Shown: piece by piece, positions 52,507-63,400 of the stretch
How the letters are laid out: each line of letters opens with the position of its first letter
Position numbering within the stretch: the stretch's first letter is position 1
DNA from: Streptomyces sp. MMG1121
GTDB taxonomy: Bacteria; Actinomycetota; Actinomycetes; Streptomycetales; Streptomycetaceae
Reading direction: 5' to 3'
NCBI RefSeq assembly: GCF_001280015.1
Contig: NZ_LGDV01000175.1
Coordinates: 28,656-92,655, forward strand
DNA length: 64,000 bases
Notes under the pieces: generated by a model
What the model saw: only the letters and a program-made list of their open reading frames with translations
Told to the model about the DNA's origin: nothing
Database searches by the model: none
Position numbers and translations under genes: made by a program

Positions 52507-53564
52507 GCACAGGGTCGGGGCTGGCGCTGTACGACGTCACCGTCCGCCATCACGGACCGCTCGGGCCGATCACGGCGGTGGACGGCTTGTCGCTGGACGT
52601 TCCCCAGGGCACGACGGTCGGCCTGGTGGGCGAGTCCGGGTCGGGAAAATCCACTCTGGCACGAGCGGTCGTCGGGCTGGACCCCCCGTGCGCCGGACGG
52701 GTCACCGTCGGAGGCCGGGAGTCCGGCGGGCGCCGGGCGGCCGACCGGCGCCGGCTGGGGCGACAGGTCCAACTGGTGTTCCAGGACCCGGACACGGCAC
52801 TGGACCCACGTATGACGGTCCGGCAGTCGATCGCCGAGTCGGCCGGGGCCTTCGTCCGGCTGGACCGCCACAGCCGCGAGCAGCGCGTCGGCGGACTGCT
52901 GGAACTGGTCGGTCTCGACGCCGGCTGCGCCGACCGGCTGCCGCGGCAGCTCTCGGGCGGCCAGCGCCAACGCGTCGCCGTCGCCCGCGCGCTCGCCGTC
53001 GATCCGGCGGTGCTCATCGCCGACGAGGTCACCTCGGCTCTCGACGTGTCGGTCCGGGCGGCGCTGCTCACCATGCTCCGGGATCTGCAGCGGCGCATGG
53101 GCTTCGCCATGCTGTTCATCAGCCATGACCTCGCCGCCGTCCGCCATGTGTCGGACGCCGTCGCCGTGATGTACCTCGGCCGGATCGTGGAGATCGCCGC
53201 CACCGAGAGCCTGCTGCGCGACCCACGGCATCCCTACACCCGGACGCTGCTGTCCGCCGTGCCGAGTCTGCACGCCGCAAGACGCCCGGCCGGGGAACCC
53301 CTTCTTGCCGGTGAGGTGCCCGACCCCGCGTCGCCGCCGACCGGATGCCGCTTCCATCCGCGCTGCCCCGTCGGACCGGACCGGCATCCCGGACGGGACG
53401 TCTGCGCCGCACGGGACCCGCAGCGGGACGCGGCCGGCCGGCCGCATCGCGCCGCCTGCCACTTCCCGTACCGCACCGACGACCGCCAGCCCCCGGCCCG
53501 TCGGGTTCCCCCGGACGACAACGGTGACCGGACTCCGCGAACCCCCGAGGACCTGCCGTCATGA
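52503..53564 (+). CDS. Oligopeptide-type ABC transporter ATPase (DppF-like)
   Basis: This 353-aa ABC ATPase has Walker A GESGSGKSTLA, signature LSGGQRQRV, Walker B VLIADEVTSALD and the C-terminal motif TGCRFHPRCPVG. With the ATPase half of the fused protein it drives uptake. The GTG at 52503 overlaps the upstream stop (GTGA), and its own stop overlaps the oxidoreductase start (ATGA). Confidence 0.9.
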   Translation: MSTGSGLALYDVTVRHHGPLGPITAVDGLSLDVPQGTTVGLVGESGSGKSTLARAVVGLDPPCAGRVTVGGRESGGRRAADRRRLGRQVQLVFQDPDTALDPRMTVRQSIAESAGAFVRLDRHSREQRVGGLLELVGLDAGCADRLPRQLSGGQRQRVAVARALAVDPAVLIADEVTSALDVSVRAALLTMLRDLQRRMGFAMLFISHDLAAVRHVSDAVAVMYLGRIVEIAATESLLRDPRHPYTRTLLSAVPSLHAARRPAGEPLLAGEVPDPASPPTGCRFHPRCPVGPDRHPGRDVCAARDPQRDAAGRPHRAACHFPYRTDDRQPPARRVPPDDNGDRTPRTPEDLPS

Positions 53565-54910
53565 CGGCAGGGGAAGCGGACACGCCTCCGTCCGGCGCGG
53601 ACGCGGTCGTCGTGGGGGCCGGTGTGATCGGTGCCGCGGTGGCACTGGAACTGGGGCGCACCGGTCGCCGCGTCGTGGTCGTCGACAAGTCCGGCGGCGT
53701 CGGCCACGGATCCACCAGCGCGTCGAGTGCGATCATCCGTTTCAACTACTCGACCTGGGACGGTGTCGCCACCGCGTGGGAATCCCAGCACTGCTGGGCA
53801 CGATGGGCGGAGCACCTGGGAACCGTGCGCGGCCCTGGCCTGGCGGCGTTCCGGCGGACCGGAGCGGTACTCCTCGACGTGCCGGACTCCGGGACGTCGG
53901 AGGTCGTCGCGCTGTTCGAGCGTGCCGGTGTGCCGTACGAGCGCTGGGACGCCGCGACGCTGCGCAGCCGGATCCCGGGTATCGACGCGGGACGCTACGG
54001 TCCTCCCCGGTCCCTGCTCGACGATGCCTTCTTCTCCGGCCCGGAAGGAGAGCTCGGCGCGCTGTTCACCCCCGACGCGGGGTTCGTCGACGATGCCCGG
54101 CTCGCGGCACAGAATCTCGCGGACGCGGCGGCCCGCACCGGGGTGCGTTTCCTCTTCCGGCGGGCCGTCGTCGGTGTACTGCGCGGCGGGGACCGGGTCG
54201 CGGGCGTCCGGCTCGCCGACGGCACCGCGATCACGGCACCGGTGGTGGTCAACGCCGCCGGCCCCTGGTCGGGCGGCTTCAACAGGACGGCCGGGGTCGG
54301 GGCCGAGTTCACCGTCGGAGTACGCCCGCTGCGCCAGGAGATCCATCAGGTGGCGGCGCCGGTCCACCAGGCCGATGCAGCGGCGCCGGACGTGCGCGCC
54401 GCCGGCATTCCGATCGTGGCCGATGTCGACCTCGGCACCTACCTGCGCCCCAGCAGCGGACATCTCCTCGTCGGCAGCATGCTGCCCGCCTGCGATCCCA
54501 AGGAGTGGCTCGACGATCCCGACCTGTGCAACCCGCACCCGACGCCCGCCCGGTTCGACACCCAAGTGACCAGAGTCGCACGCCGGTTCCCGCTCCTGCG
54601 CGTCCCGAACCGGCCGACCGGCATCGCCGGGGTCTACGACGCCGCCGACGACTGGTCCCCGATCTACGACCGCACCGATCTGGCCGGCTTCTACGTCGCC
54701 ATGGGAACGAGCGGCAACCAGTTCAAGAACGCTCCGCTGGCAGGTCGGTTCCTGGCAGCCCTGGTCGACCACGTCGAGGCCGGCCACGACCACGACCGTG
54801 ATCCGCTGCGGTACACGGGCGAACACACCGGCGTCGTCATCGACGTAGGCGCGTTCTCCCGTAAACGGCCCATGGCCGAGGGCGCCGCCTTCCGCACCGT
54901 CATGGGCTGA
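53561..54910 (+). CDS. FAD-dependent oxidoreductase (DAO family)
   Basis: The 449-aa flavoprotein of the glycine/sarcosine/D-amino-acid oxidase group has the FAD motif VVGAGVIGAAVALELG near residue 12 and APVVVNAAGPWSGGFNRTAG in the middle, and ends with GFYVAMGTSGNQFKNAPLAG. It oxidises an amine or N-substituted amino acid. Its coupling to a peptide-type importer suggests that it acts on the imported compound, as in opine-catabolism operons; this is inference. Cytosolic. Confidence 0.88.
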   Translation: MTAGEADTPPSGADAVVVGAGVIGAAVALELGRTGRRVVVVDKSGGVGHGSTSASSAIIRFNYSTWDGVATAWESQHCWARWAEHLGTVRGPGLAAFRRTGAVLLDVPDSGTSEVVALFERAGVPYERWDAATLRSRIPGIDAGRYGPPRSLLDDAFFSGPEGELGALFTPDAGFVDDARLAAQNLADAAARTGVRFLFRRAVVGVLRGGDRVAGVRLADGTAITAPVVVNAAGPWSGGFNRTAGVGAEFTVGVRPLRQEIHQVAAPVHQADAAAPDVRAAGIPIVADVDLGTYLRPSSGHLLVGSMLPACDPKEWLDDPDLCNPHPTPARFDTQVTRVARRFPLLRVPNRPTGIAGVYDAADDWSPIYDRTDLAGFYVAMGTSGNQFKNAPLAGRFLAALVDHVEAGHDHDRDPLRYTGEHTGVVIDVGAFSRKRPMAEGAAFRTVMG

Positions 54911-55020
54911 CGGCCGGTCCGGCCCGACCGGGGCCACGCCGACGGACGGTGCTCGCGCCCCTGTCGCAGCCCGGGCCGGTGCCGTGCCGACGGCACCGGC
55001 CCCAAGTGATCGACAGAGGG

Positions 55021-55209
55021 CTACCGGCGGCCGCGTGCCGGTGTCGGACCGAGCTTGGCACTCAGCACCGACAGGAAGGCCGGGAGCCTGTGCACCATGG
55101 ATGCGGGGACGGGGGTGATCTGGACGGTGTCCCGCACCACGTCCTGCACGACGAGCTTGTAGGCGCCGTCCTCCTGGACGAGTTCGGCGGCGTAGAGCAG
55201 TGTTTCCAC
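55021..55209 (-). CDS. Small protein of an unrecognised duplicated family, copy B
   Basis: The 62-aa product starts with GTG at 55209 behind AAGGA. It reads METLLYAAELVQEDGAYKLV and ends SAKLGPTPARGRR. It aligns with copy A at 44887-45078 but lacks the two cysteines of that copy. It follows the SRPBCC gene by 31 bp on the same strand and so is the last gene of the NRPS operon seen here. I recognise no domain. Confidence 0.65.
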   Translation of the reverse strand: METLLYAAELVQEDGAYKLVVQDVVRDTVQITPVPASMVHRLPAFLSVLSAKLGPTPARGRR

Positions 55210-55240
55210 CAGAGGTCCTTCGGTTGTGTCGTACGACGGC

Positions 55241-55984
55241 TCAGGCGCCGTTGAGCCAAGCGCTCCACCCCTTCGTCACCTGCTGTTCGTCCGCGTTCTC
55301 GGCGAACAGGTGGTGGCCAAGCCAGATCGGCACGTTCCAGCTGCTGCCGTTGAAGAACCGGTACAAGGCGTCCGCTCCGCGCAGGCCGACGAAGTCGGTG
55401 CTGAGCCAGTCCACGACCACCTCCTCCGAACCCCCGTCCGTGCCGGGGAGGTCGAGCGACAGCTGGTCGCCGACGGCTGTGCCGTCGGCGAGGCCGAGGC
55501 GTCGGCGCAGCGCGGTGAAGTCGGCGGGGTCGTCGGTGCTGTCGGCGCGGGCGGCCTTGACGTAGACGGCGGGGCGGCCGGCGAAGTGCCTCAGGTACTC
55601 GGCGAGGGAGTGCTGGTAGAAGTCGACGTGCTTCTCGGCCGCGTCCGCCTTGGTGTCCCACCTCCAGGTGTCGTCGACGACGCCCGTGTGCACCCAGTGG
55701 ATTCCCATCCGCAGGTGGCTCGTGCCACCGTCGGCCGGCTCGATGCGGTAAGTGAGCGTGTTGGAGAACCCTCCGTCCTGGGTCGCCCGAACCGCGAAGT
55801 GGTGCGGCGGCTCCCACGCCACGACGGTGCTGTCGCCGCGCGTGGCCTTTCCGCCGACGCGCGGCTCGATCTCCATCGGGTACAGCCAGCCGAGGTTGCC
55901 GGCGCCGGTGGCGACCGCCTCCCAGACCTGTTCGGGCGTGGCGGGCAGGTCCTGTTCCCGGCGGACCTCGAGCTCTCGGGCCAT
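55241..55984 (-). CDS. SRPBCC/AHSA1-type domain protein
   Basis: The 247-aa protein begins with a START-like fold (ATPEQVWEAVATGAGNLGWL; HHFAVRATQDGGFSNTLTYR) as in AHSA1-type proteins, followed by about 90 residues of unknown type containing SWNVPIWLGHHLFAENADEQ. SRPBCC proteins bind hydrophobic ligands and serve as cyclases, hydrolases or carriers in several biosynthetic pathways. The ATG at 55984 follows GAAGGAG. It sits between the P450 and small-protein genes in the NRPS operon, so a tailoring role is plausible but not shown. Confidence 0.82.
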   Translation of the reverse strand: MARELEVRREQDLPATPEQVWEAVATGAGNLGWLYPMEIEPRVGGKATRGDSTVVAWEPPHHFAVRATQDGGFSNTLTYRIEPADGGTSHLRMGIHWVHTGVVDDTWRWDTKADAAEKHVDFYQHSLAEYLRHFAGRPAVYVKAARADSTDDPADFTALRRRLGLADGTAVGDQLSLDLPGTDGGSEEVVVDWLSTDFVGLRGADALYRFFNGSSWNVPIWLGHHLFAENADEQQVTKGWSAWLNGA

Positions 55985-56014
55985 GGTCACTTCTCCTTCG
56001 TCGTCGTTCATGGG

Positions 56015-57262
56015 TCAGTGGGCGAGCGGAAGCGCGGTGAGCCGCCGTTGCAGCGGGTTGGGCCGCCAGTCGAGGGCCGCGCCGTCGGCCAGCCGCAGGT
56101 GCGGGAGCCGGCGGACCAGCGTGCCGACGGCCACCTCCGCCTGGAGCTTGGCCAGCGGCCCGCCGAGGCAGAAGTGCGGGCCGTTGCCGAAGCTGAGGTG
56201 CCGGTTGCCGGGGCGGGTCAGGTCGAGCAGGTCGGGGTCCGCGAAGCGCTCGGGATCCCGGTTGGTCGCGGCGAGGAAGAGGTAGGCCAGCTCGCCCTCG
56301 CGCAGCGTCCGCCCGCCGATCTCGATGTCCTCGGCGGCGACCCGGACGATCGCCTGGGTCGGCGTGTCGTAGCGGGCGAGTTCCTCGACGGCGGGGCGGA
56401 CCAGCGCCGGGTCGGCGCGCAGCCGGGCCAGTTGGCCGGGGTGGCGCAGCAGGGCGAGCATGCCGTTGCCGACCAGGTGGGTGGTGGTCTCGTCGCCGGC
56501 GGTGATCAGGACGAAGCAGGTGGACAGCAGCTCGGAGTCGGTGAGCCGGTCGTCCTGCGCCTGGGTGGCGACCAGGGCGCTGATGAGGTCGTCGCCGGGG
56601 TCGGCCCGGCGGCGGCGGACCAGCCGGGCGAGGTACTCCTCGTACTGCTCGATCGCCGCCTCGGACTTGTCGATGTCCTCGCTCAGCCGCCCGAAGCGGT
56701 GGAACCAGGTCTTGACCTGCGGGAGGTCCTCGGGCGGGATGCCGAAGAGCTCGCAGACGACGGACAGCGGCAGCGGGGAGGCGACCGCCTCGATCAGGTC
56801 CATGGTCGGCCCGGCCGCGACCGCCTCGTCGATGAGCCGGTCGACGATCCGCTGGATGCCGTCGCGCAGGGCTTCCACGCGCCGGGCGGTGAAAGCCCGG
56901 TTGGCCAGCTTGCGCAGCCGGGCGTGGTCCGGCGGGTCGGTGTTGCTCATCACCCGGCCGAGCCGGTCGGTGAGCCGGCTGAAGGCCTTGAGGTCCCCGC
57001 CGAGCGCGCTGTAGGCGCGGGTCATCCGGTCCCGGTCGTTGGACAGCCGCAGGTCGCTCAGTGCCGCCTCGACGTCGGCGTACCGGGTGAGGTACCAGAT
57101 GCCCTGGGCGCTGCGGTGGACCGGGTCCTCGCGGCGCATGCGGGCGTAGAACGGGTACGGGTCCCGGCGGGCCGCGGGCGTGAGCAGGTCCGCGGCGAGG
57201 TCGTCGGACCGGGCGAGGCCCGCGCTGCCGCGGGCCTCGTCGGTGGTTTCGGTCAGGTTCAC
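56015..57262 (-). CDS. Cytochrome P450 of the NRPS cluster
   Basis: The 415-aa soluble class I P450 has I-helix AGDETTTHLV, ExxR region EELARYDTPTQ and heme motif FGNGPHFCLGGPLAKLQ with Cys365. It requires a separate ferredoxin and reductase, which are not in the window. The GTG at 57262 lies 12 bp after the MbtH-like gene, so it is translated with it. It probably hydroxylates or cross-links an amino acid or the peptide product. Confidence 0.9.
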   Translation of the reverse strand: MNLTETTDEARGSAGLARSDDLAADLLTPAARRDPYPFYARMRREDPVHRSAQGIWYLTRYADVEAALSDLRLSNDRDRMTRAYSALGGDLKAFSRLTDRLGRVMSNTDPPDHARLRKLANRAFTARRVEALRDGIQRIVDRLIDEAVAAGPTMDLIEAVASPLPLSVVCELFGIPPEDLPQVKTWFHRFGRLSEDIDKSEAAIEQYEEYLARLVRRRRADPGDDLISALVATQAQDDRLTDSELLSTCFVLITAGDETTTHLVGNGMLALLRHPGQLARLRADPALVRPAVEELARYDTPTQAIVRVAAEDIEIGGRTLREGELAYLFLAATNRDPERFADPDLLDLTRPGNRHLSFGNGPHFCLGGPLAKLQAEVAVGTLVRRLPHLRLADGAALDWRPNPLQRRLTALPLAH

Positions 57263-57273
57263 TGCGAACCGCG

Positions 57274-57489
57274 CTACTGCTGGGCGTTCATGGCGTCGGC
57301 GAGGCTCTTGGGCCGCATGTCGGTCCAGGACCGCTCGACGTACTCCAGGCAGGCGGCGTGGGTGTCGGGTCCGTGGACGACGCTCCAGCCGTCGGGGACG
57401 TCCGCGAACTGCGGCCACAGCGAGTGCTGGTTCTCGTCGTTGACGAGCACAAGGAAGGTGCCGTCCTGGTCCTCGAACGGGTTGGTCAT
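57274..57489 (-). CDS. MbtH-like protein
   Basis: The 71-aa protein has the complete MbtH signature ([37 protein letters not shown]). MbtH-like proteins bind the N-terminal part of adenylation domains and are needed for their solubility or activity. It starts 3 bp after the NRPS stop codon, so it is co-expressed with the NRPS. Confidence 0.97.
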   Translation of the reverse strand: MTNPFEDQDGTFLVLVNDENQHSLWPQFADVPDGWSVVHGPDTHAACLEYVERSWTDMRPKSLADAMNAQQ

Positions 57490-57492
57490 GGG

Positions 57493-60400
57493 TCAGTCCT
57501 CCTGGTGGGAAAGGGTGGTGTCACCGGTGGCCTCGGCCAGGCGGGCGGCCAGGACCGGTCCGATCTGGGCGAGCGAGCCGGCTTCGGTCATCCGGTTGTG
57601 CCGGGTGGTGATCTCGTGTGATTCGATCCGGCCCGCGATGTACGGGCGCCAGGTCGCGGGCCCGGCGTCGTCGCCGTCGCGGTCGATCGTCGAGTTGAAC
57701 AGCAGCAGGTCGCCGTCGAACCTGGCGGGGACGAAGTCGACCGCCAGCCTCGCGTTGTTGATCATGATGTGGACGATGACCTCGATCTGCTGCTCCGTCA
57801 GGCCCTGCAGCGCGCTGCCCCGCCGGTTCAGGACCTCGGCGACCTCGGCGTAGGTCAGCTCCCGGTCCCCCAGCTCGGCCGGGTCGACGTCGAGCACACC
57901 GACGAGCACGTCCCGCTCGGTGGGCACGGGCATCTCCTCGAACTGCACGTCCTTCACGGGGTAGGCGTCGAGAATGGCCAGCAGCGCGGTCCGCGCGCCG
58001 CGCGCCTGCAGCTCGCAGGCGAGCGCGTGGGCGATCAGGCCGCCGGCGGACCAGCCGAGCAGCAGGTACGGGCCCTCGGGCTGGATCTTGCGGATCTGGT
58101 CGGCGTAGTCGGCCGCCATCTCCTCGAAGGACGTCGCCAGGGGCTCGGGGCGGCCGAGGCCGCGCGCCTGGATCGCGTAGACCGGGTGCCGGGAACCGAT
58201 GTGGTTCAGGAGCCCGCTGTACGACCAGCTGATGCCGCCGCCGGGGTGGATGCAGAACAGCGGCGTGCCGCTCCCGGCCGAACGCAGCGGCAGCACCACG
58301 TCCAGCGCGTCGTCGGGGTCGTCCATGACCAGGCGCTCGGTGAGACCGGCCACGGTCGGTGCCTCGAACAGCATGCGCAGGCCCAGCTCCAGGCCGAGGG
58401 TCTCGCGGACGCGGGAGGCCAGGCGGGCGGCCAGCAGCGAGTGGCCGCCCAGATCGAAGAAGTTGTCGTCGATGTGCACCTGTTCCCGGCCGAGGACTTC
58501 GGCGAAGAGGTCGCACAGCAGCTGCTCCCGCGGCGTCCGGGGGCCGCGTCCGGTGCCCTGCGCCCCGTACTCGGGGGCGGGCAGGACGGCCCGGTCCAGC
58601 TTGCCGTTGGCGGTCAACGGCAGCGCCTCCAGGGTGACGAACGCCGACGGCACCATGTAATCGGGCAGTTCACGGCGCAGGCGCCCGGAGAGCTCGGCCG
58701 CCTCGGGCGCGCCCTCGGGGGCGGGCACCAGGTAGGCGACGAGCTGCTTGTCGCCGGGCCGGTCCTCGCGGGCGACGACGGCCGCCTGGGCGACGTCCGG
58801 GCAGCTCGCGAGGATCGCCTCGATCTCGCCGGGCTCGATCCGCAGGCCGCGGAGCTTGACCTGGTGGTCGGTCCGTCCGGCGAACTCCAGTGTGCCGGAG
58901 GCGGGCCACCAGGCCAGGTCGCCGGTGCGGTACATCCGGCTCCCTGGCGGCCCGTACGGGTCGGCCGTGAAGCGCTCGGCCGTCAGGCCGGGTCGGCCGA
59001 GGTAGCCGCGGGCCACGCCCGTGCCCGCGAGGTACAGCTCGCCGACCAGGCCCGTGGGCACCGGCCGCAGGTGCTCGTCGAGCACGTAGGCGCGCATGTT
59101 CGCCATCGGCCCGCCGATCGGCACGGTCGCTGCGTTCCCGGGGAGGGTGTGCACCGGGTGGCAGGTGGCCAGGGTGGTGGCCTCGGTGGGCCCGTAGCCG
59201 TTCACCACCTCGATGCCGGGGCAGACTTCCAGCACCCGGGCGACGGCCGCCGGGGAGACCACGTCACCGCCGGTCCACACCTCGCGCACTCCGGCGAGCA
59301 GGCCCGGCCGCTCCTCGGCGACCAGGCGGAACAGGCCGGCCGTCAGCCACAGTCCGGTCACCCCGTGCGTGCTGATCGTGTGCTGCAGCAGGTCGAGGTC
59401 GAGCCGCTCCGGCGGTGCGACCACGATCCGGCCGCCGCCCAGCAGCGGCACCCACAGTTCGTAGGTCGAGAGGTCGAAGGCGGTCGGGGAGTGCATCAGC
59501 ACCCGCTCGTGTCCGCCGCCGTGGTATTCGGGGGTGAGCGCGAGGCCCACCACGTCGCGGTGGGTGACGGCCACGCCCTTCGGCCGGCCGGTCGATCCGG
59601 AGGTGTACATCACGTACGCCAACTGCCGCTTATCACAGCGCACTTCGATGTCGGACGAGTCGGGCTCACCCTCGATCAGCGCGGTCAGCACGTCCTCGGT
59701 GAGCACCAGCGCGACCCCGGCCTCCTTCAGGATCAGGTCGATCCGGGACTGCGGGAAGCGCGAGTCGAGGGGCGCGTAGGCGCCGCCCGCCTTGATGATC
59801 GCCAGGAGCGCCACGACGAGGTCCGCCGAGCGGTCCAGCAGCACCGCGACCGGTGTCTCCGGCCGCACGCCCTGGCGGATCAGTGCCCGCGCGAGGCGGT
59901 TGGACCGCTGGTCGAGTTCCCGGTAGGTCAGCTCGGTGGCGCCCGCCACGACGGCCACCGCGTCCGGGGTGGCGCGCACCTGGCGGGCGAACAGCTCCGG
60001 CAGCGCGGCCTCGGGCAGCTCGACCGCCGCGCCGGTGGACGCGTCCAGCAGCCGACGGCGTTCCTCATCCGACATGACGTCGAGCCGGCTGATCGGCCGG
60101 CCGGGGTCGGCGACCGCCGCGCGCAGCAGCCGTGCCCAGCGCTCGAACAGCAGCTCCACGGTGGCCGGTTCGAACAGGTCGGTGGCGTACTCCACCGCGC
60201 CGGCCAGGCCGTCGGGCCCGCCGTCCGGGCGGAACTGCTCGGCCAGGCTGAACGTCAGGTCGACCCGCGAGGTCCCGGTCGACGCCTCCAGGTGGCCGGT
60301 CGTGAGGCCCGGCAGCGCGAACTCGCCCACCGGCGCGTTCTGCAGGGCCAGCATGATCTGGAACAGCGGGTGGTGCGACAGCGAACGGGCCGGATTGACC

Positions 60401-63400
60401 ACCTCGACCAGGTACTCGAACGGCACGTCCTGATGGTCGTACGCGGCGAGTGCCTTCTGCCGCACCCGGCCGAGCAGTTCGGCGAAGCCGGGATCGCCGC
60501 TCGTGTCGGTGCGCAGCACCAGGGTGTTGACGAAGAAGCCGACGAGGTCGTCCAGCGCCTGGTCGGTACGGCCGGCGATCGGGCTGCCGATCGGGATGTC
60601 GGTCCCGGCGCCGAGGCGGGTGAGCAGCGCGGCGAGGCCGGCCTGGAGCACCATGAACATGCTGGCGCCGCGCGCGGCGGCCAGGTCCCGCAGGGCCTGG
60701 TGCAGGTCGGGGTCCAGCCGGACCACGACCCGGCTGCCCAGCTGGGAGGCCACCGGCGGCCGGGGCCGGTCTGCGGGCAGCTGCACCTGCTGCGGAATTC
60801 CCGCCAGCTCGTCCTTCCAGTAGGCCAGTTGCCGGGCGAACAGGCTGTCCGGGTCGGCGGTGTCGCCGAGCAGTTCGCGTTGCCAGCAGGTGTAGTCGGC
60901 GTACTGCACCGGCAGTGGGGACCACCGCGGCTCCTCGCCTCGGCAGCGCGCCGTGTAGGCGGCCGCGAGGTCGCCGGAGAGCGGCCCCATGGACCAGCCG
61001 TCGGCGGCGATGTGGTGCACCACGACCAGCAGCACGTGCCGGTCGGGCGCGAGCGCGTACAGCTCCGCCCGGACCGGCGGCTGAGCCGCCAGGTCGAAAC
61101 CTCGCCGGGCCGTCTGCGCCAGCCGCTCGGCCAGCCGGCTCTCGTCGAGGTCGACCACCGGCAGCTCCGGGTGCGCCTGCGAAGCGCTGAGCACGACCTG
61201 GTACGGCACTCCGTCCGTCTCGCGGAAGACCGTCCGCAGGCTCTCGTGCCGGGCGATCACGTCCGCGAGCGCGGCGTGCAGGGCCGGGCGGTCGAGTTCA
61301 CCGGTCAGGTTCAGTGCGAGCGGCATGTTGTAGGTGGCGCTCGGGCCGTCCATCCGGTGCAGGAACCACAGGCGGCGTTGGGCGAAGGACAGCTCCACGC
61401 TCCTCCAGCCTTCGGCCGGGGGTGCCCCCATGGACCGCGGCCGCGCGGTCAGCGTGGGCCGCGCCGTGCCGCAGCCGTCGAGGCGGGCCGCCAGTCCGGC
61501 CACGGTCGGCGTCTCGAACAGCGTCCGGACCTCCAGCTCCGCGCCGAGGGTCGCCCGGACGCGGGAGGCCAGGCGGGTCGCCAGCAGCGAGTGTCCGCCC
61601 AGGTCGAAGAAGCTGTCCTCGACGCCGACCTGGGCCAGGCCGAGCAGCTCGGCGAACAGCTCGGCGAGGAGCTGTTCCTGCGGGGTGCGCGGCGCCCGCC
61701 CGGCTGCGGCCATGCCGAGGTCGGGCGCGGGCAGCGCGCGGCGGTCCAGCTTGCCGCTGGCCGTCAGTGGCAACGTCTCCAGCGCCACGAACGCCGACGG
61801 GATCAGGTAGTCGGGCAGTCGCCCGCGCAGCCAGTCACGGAGTTCGCCGAGGAGCGCGCCGGTGCCCCGGCTGCCGGTCGGGCGGTTGGTCAGCGACGAC
61901 AGCGGCCTGCCGGTGGTCCGGGCCGACCGGTACGGCTCGACCGGGGAGTCGTGCTGCGCCCGCGGGTCGGCGAAGACGACGTCCACGGCGTCGGCCACGG
62001 TGGCCGACCAGGTGACGCCCACCCAGCGATCGAACTCCGTACCGATGGCCCGGAAGTCCTCCGGGTCGGGGAGTTCGCTCTCCTCCGGGCCGTGCAGCCG
62101 CTCCAGCAGCTCGGTGAGCGAGCCGTCGCCGTTCTGCACCGCCCGGGCCAGGGCGGACTCCCGCACCACTCGACGGTTCGGCACCCCGGTGATCCGCAGC
62201 ACGTCCGCGTGCGGCCGGGCGAGCAGCTCGCGCAGTTCGTCCAGCCCGGCGGCCTGCCGCCCCCACTCCAGCTCGACGGGCCGGCTCGGCACCACCGGAG
62301 CGACCGGCGGCTTGTGCAGCGTCACGTCGTAGCGGTAGCGGGTCAGTTCGTTGTGGTGGCGGCCGTGCTTGACCTCCACGGCCACCGCGCCGATGTCCGT
62401 GCCGCGCTCCCGCAGGACGGTGAAGAAGTCCGGGTCGACCAGGAGTTCCTTCTCCACCCTGACGGCCTGCTCCACCGCGCGGCGCACCGCCGCGAGGTCG
62501 CCGTCGGCACCGGTGCGGTGCAGCTGGACCGCGGTGGCCAGCGGGCGCAGCAGCCGCAGGTTGCGGACGTCGCCGACGAAGAGCGTGCCGCCGGGGGCGA
62601 GCAGCCGCATCAGCTTGCCGACCACGTCCGCGAGGTAGTCGGCGGACGGGAAGTACTGCACCACCGAGTTGATCACGATGGTGTCGAACCGCCCGGCCGG
62701 CAGGCCGTCGGTGTCGTGCGCCGGGCGGGTCTGGAGCACGACGCGCTCGGCCAGGTCGTCCTGCCGGGCGACCTGCGCGGTCAGGGCGTCGACGGCCGTG
62801 GCGGAGAAGTCCGTGGCCCAGTAGGTCTCGCAGTGCGGTGCGATCTGCGAGAGCAGCAGTCCGGTGCCGACGCCGACCTCCAGCACGCGGCGCGGGTTCA
62901 GGGCCAGGATGCGGGCCACGGTGGCGTCCCGCCACTCCCGCATCTGCTCGACCGGGATCGGGCTCGCGTCGTAACTGCTGTTCCAGCCGACGAAGTTCTG
63001 GCCGAAGTCGGCTTCCTCGGGGGTGAGGGGCAGGGCGTCGTAGATGTCCTGCCACTCGCCCACGTGGTCCGCTTCCAGGCCGCTGTCGCGGGCCTCGTCC
63101 TGGTGCGGGACGACGTAGCCGACGAGCCGGTCGTCCTGGGCGAGGACGGCGGCCCGGGCGACGGCGGGGTGTTCGGCCAGGGCCGCCTCGACCTCGCCGG
63201 GCTCGATGCGGAAGCCGCGTACCTTCACCTGGTCGTCGGCACGGCCGACGTACTCCAACTGACCGTCCCCGAGCCAGCGCACCAGGTCTCCGGTGCGGTA
63301 CATGCGCTCACCGGCCCCGAACGGGCAGGCGACGAACCGTGCGGCCGTCAGGCCCGGCCGGTTCAGGTAGCCGCGTGCCAGTCCCGCGCCCGCGACGTAC

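Noticed and set aside
55226..57853. 875-codon plus-strand open frame opposite SRPBCC, P450 and MbtH genes
   Set aside because: It is a GC-rich antisense shadow; the opposite genes have diagnostic motifs.
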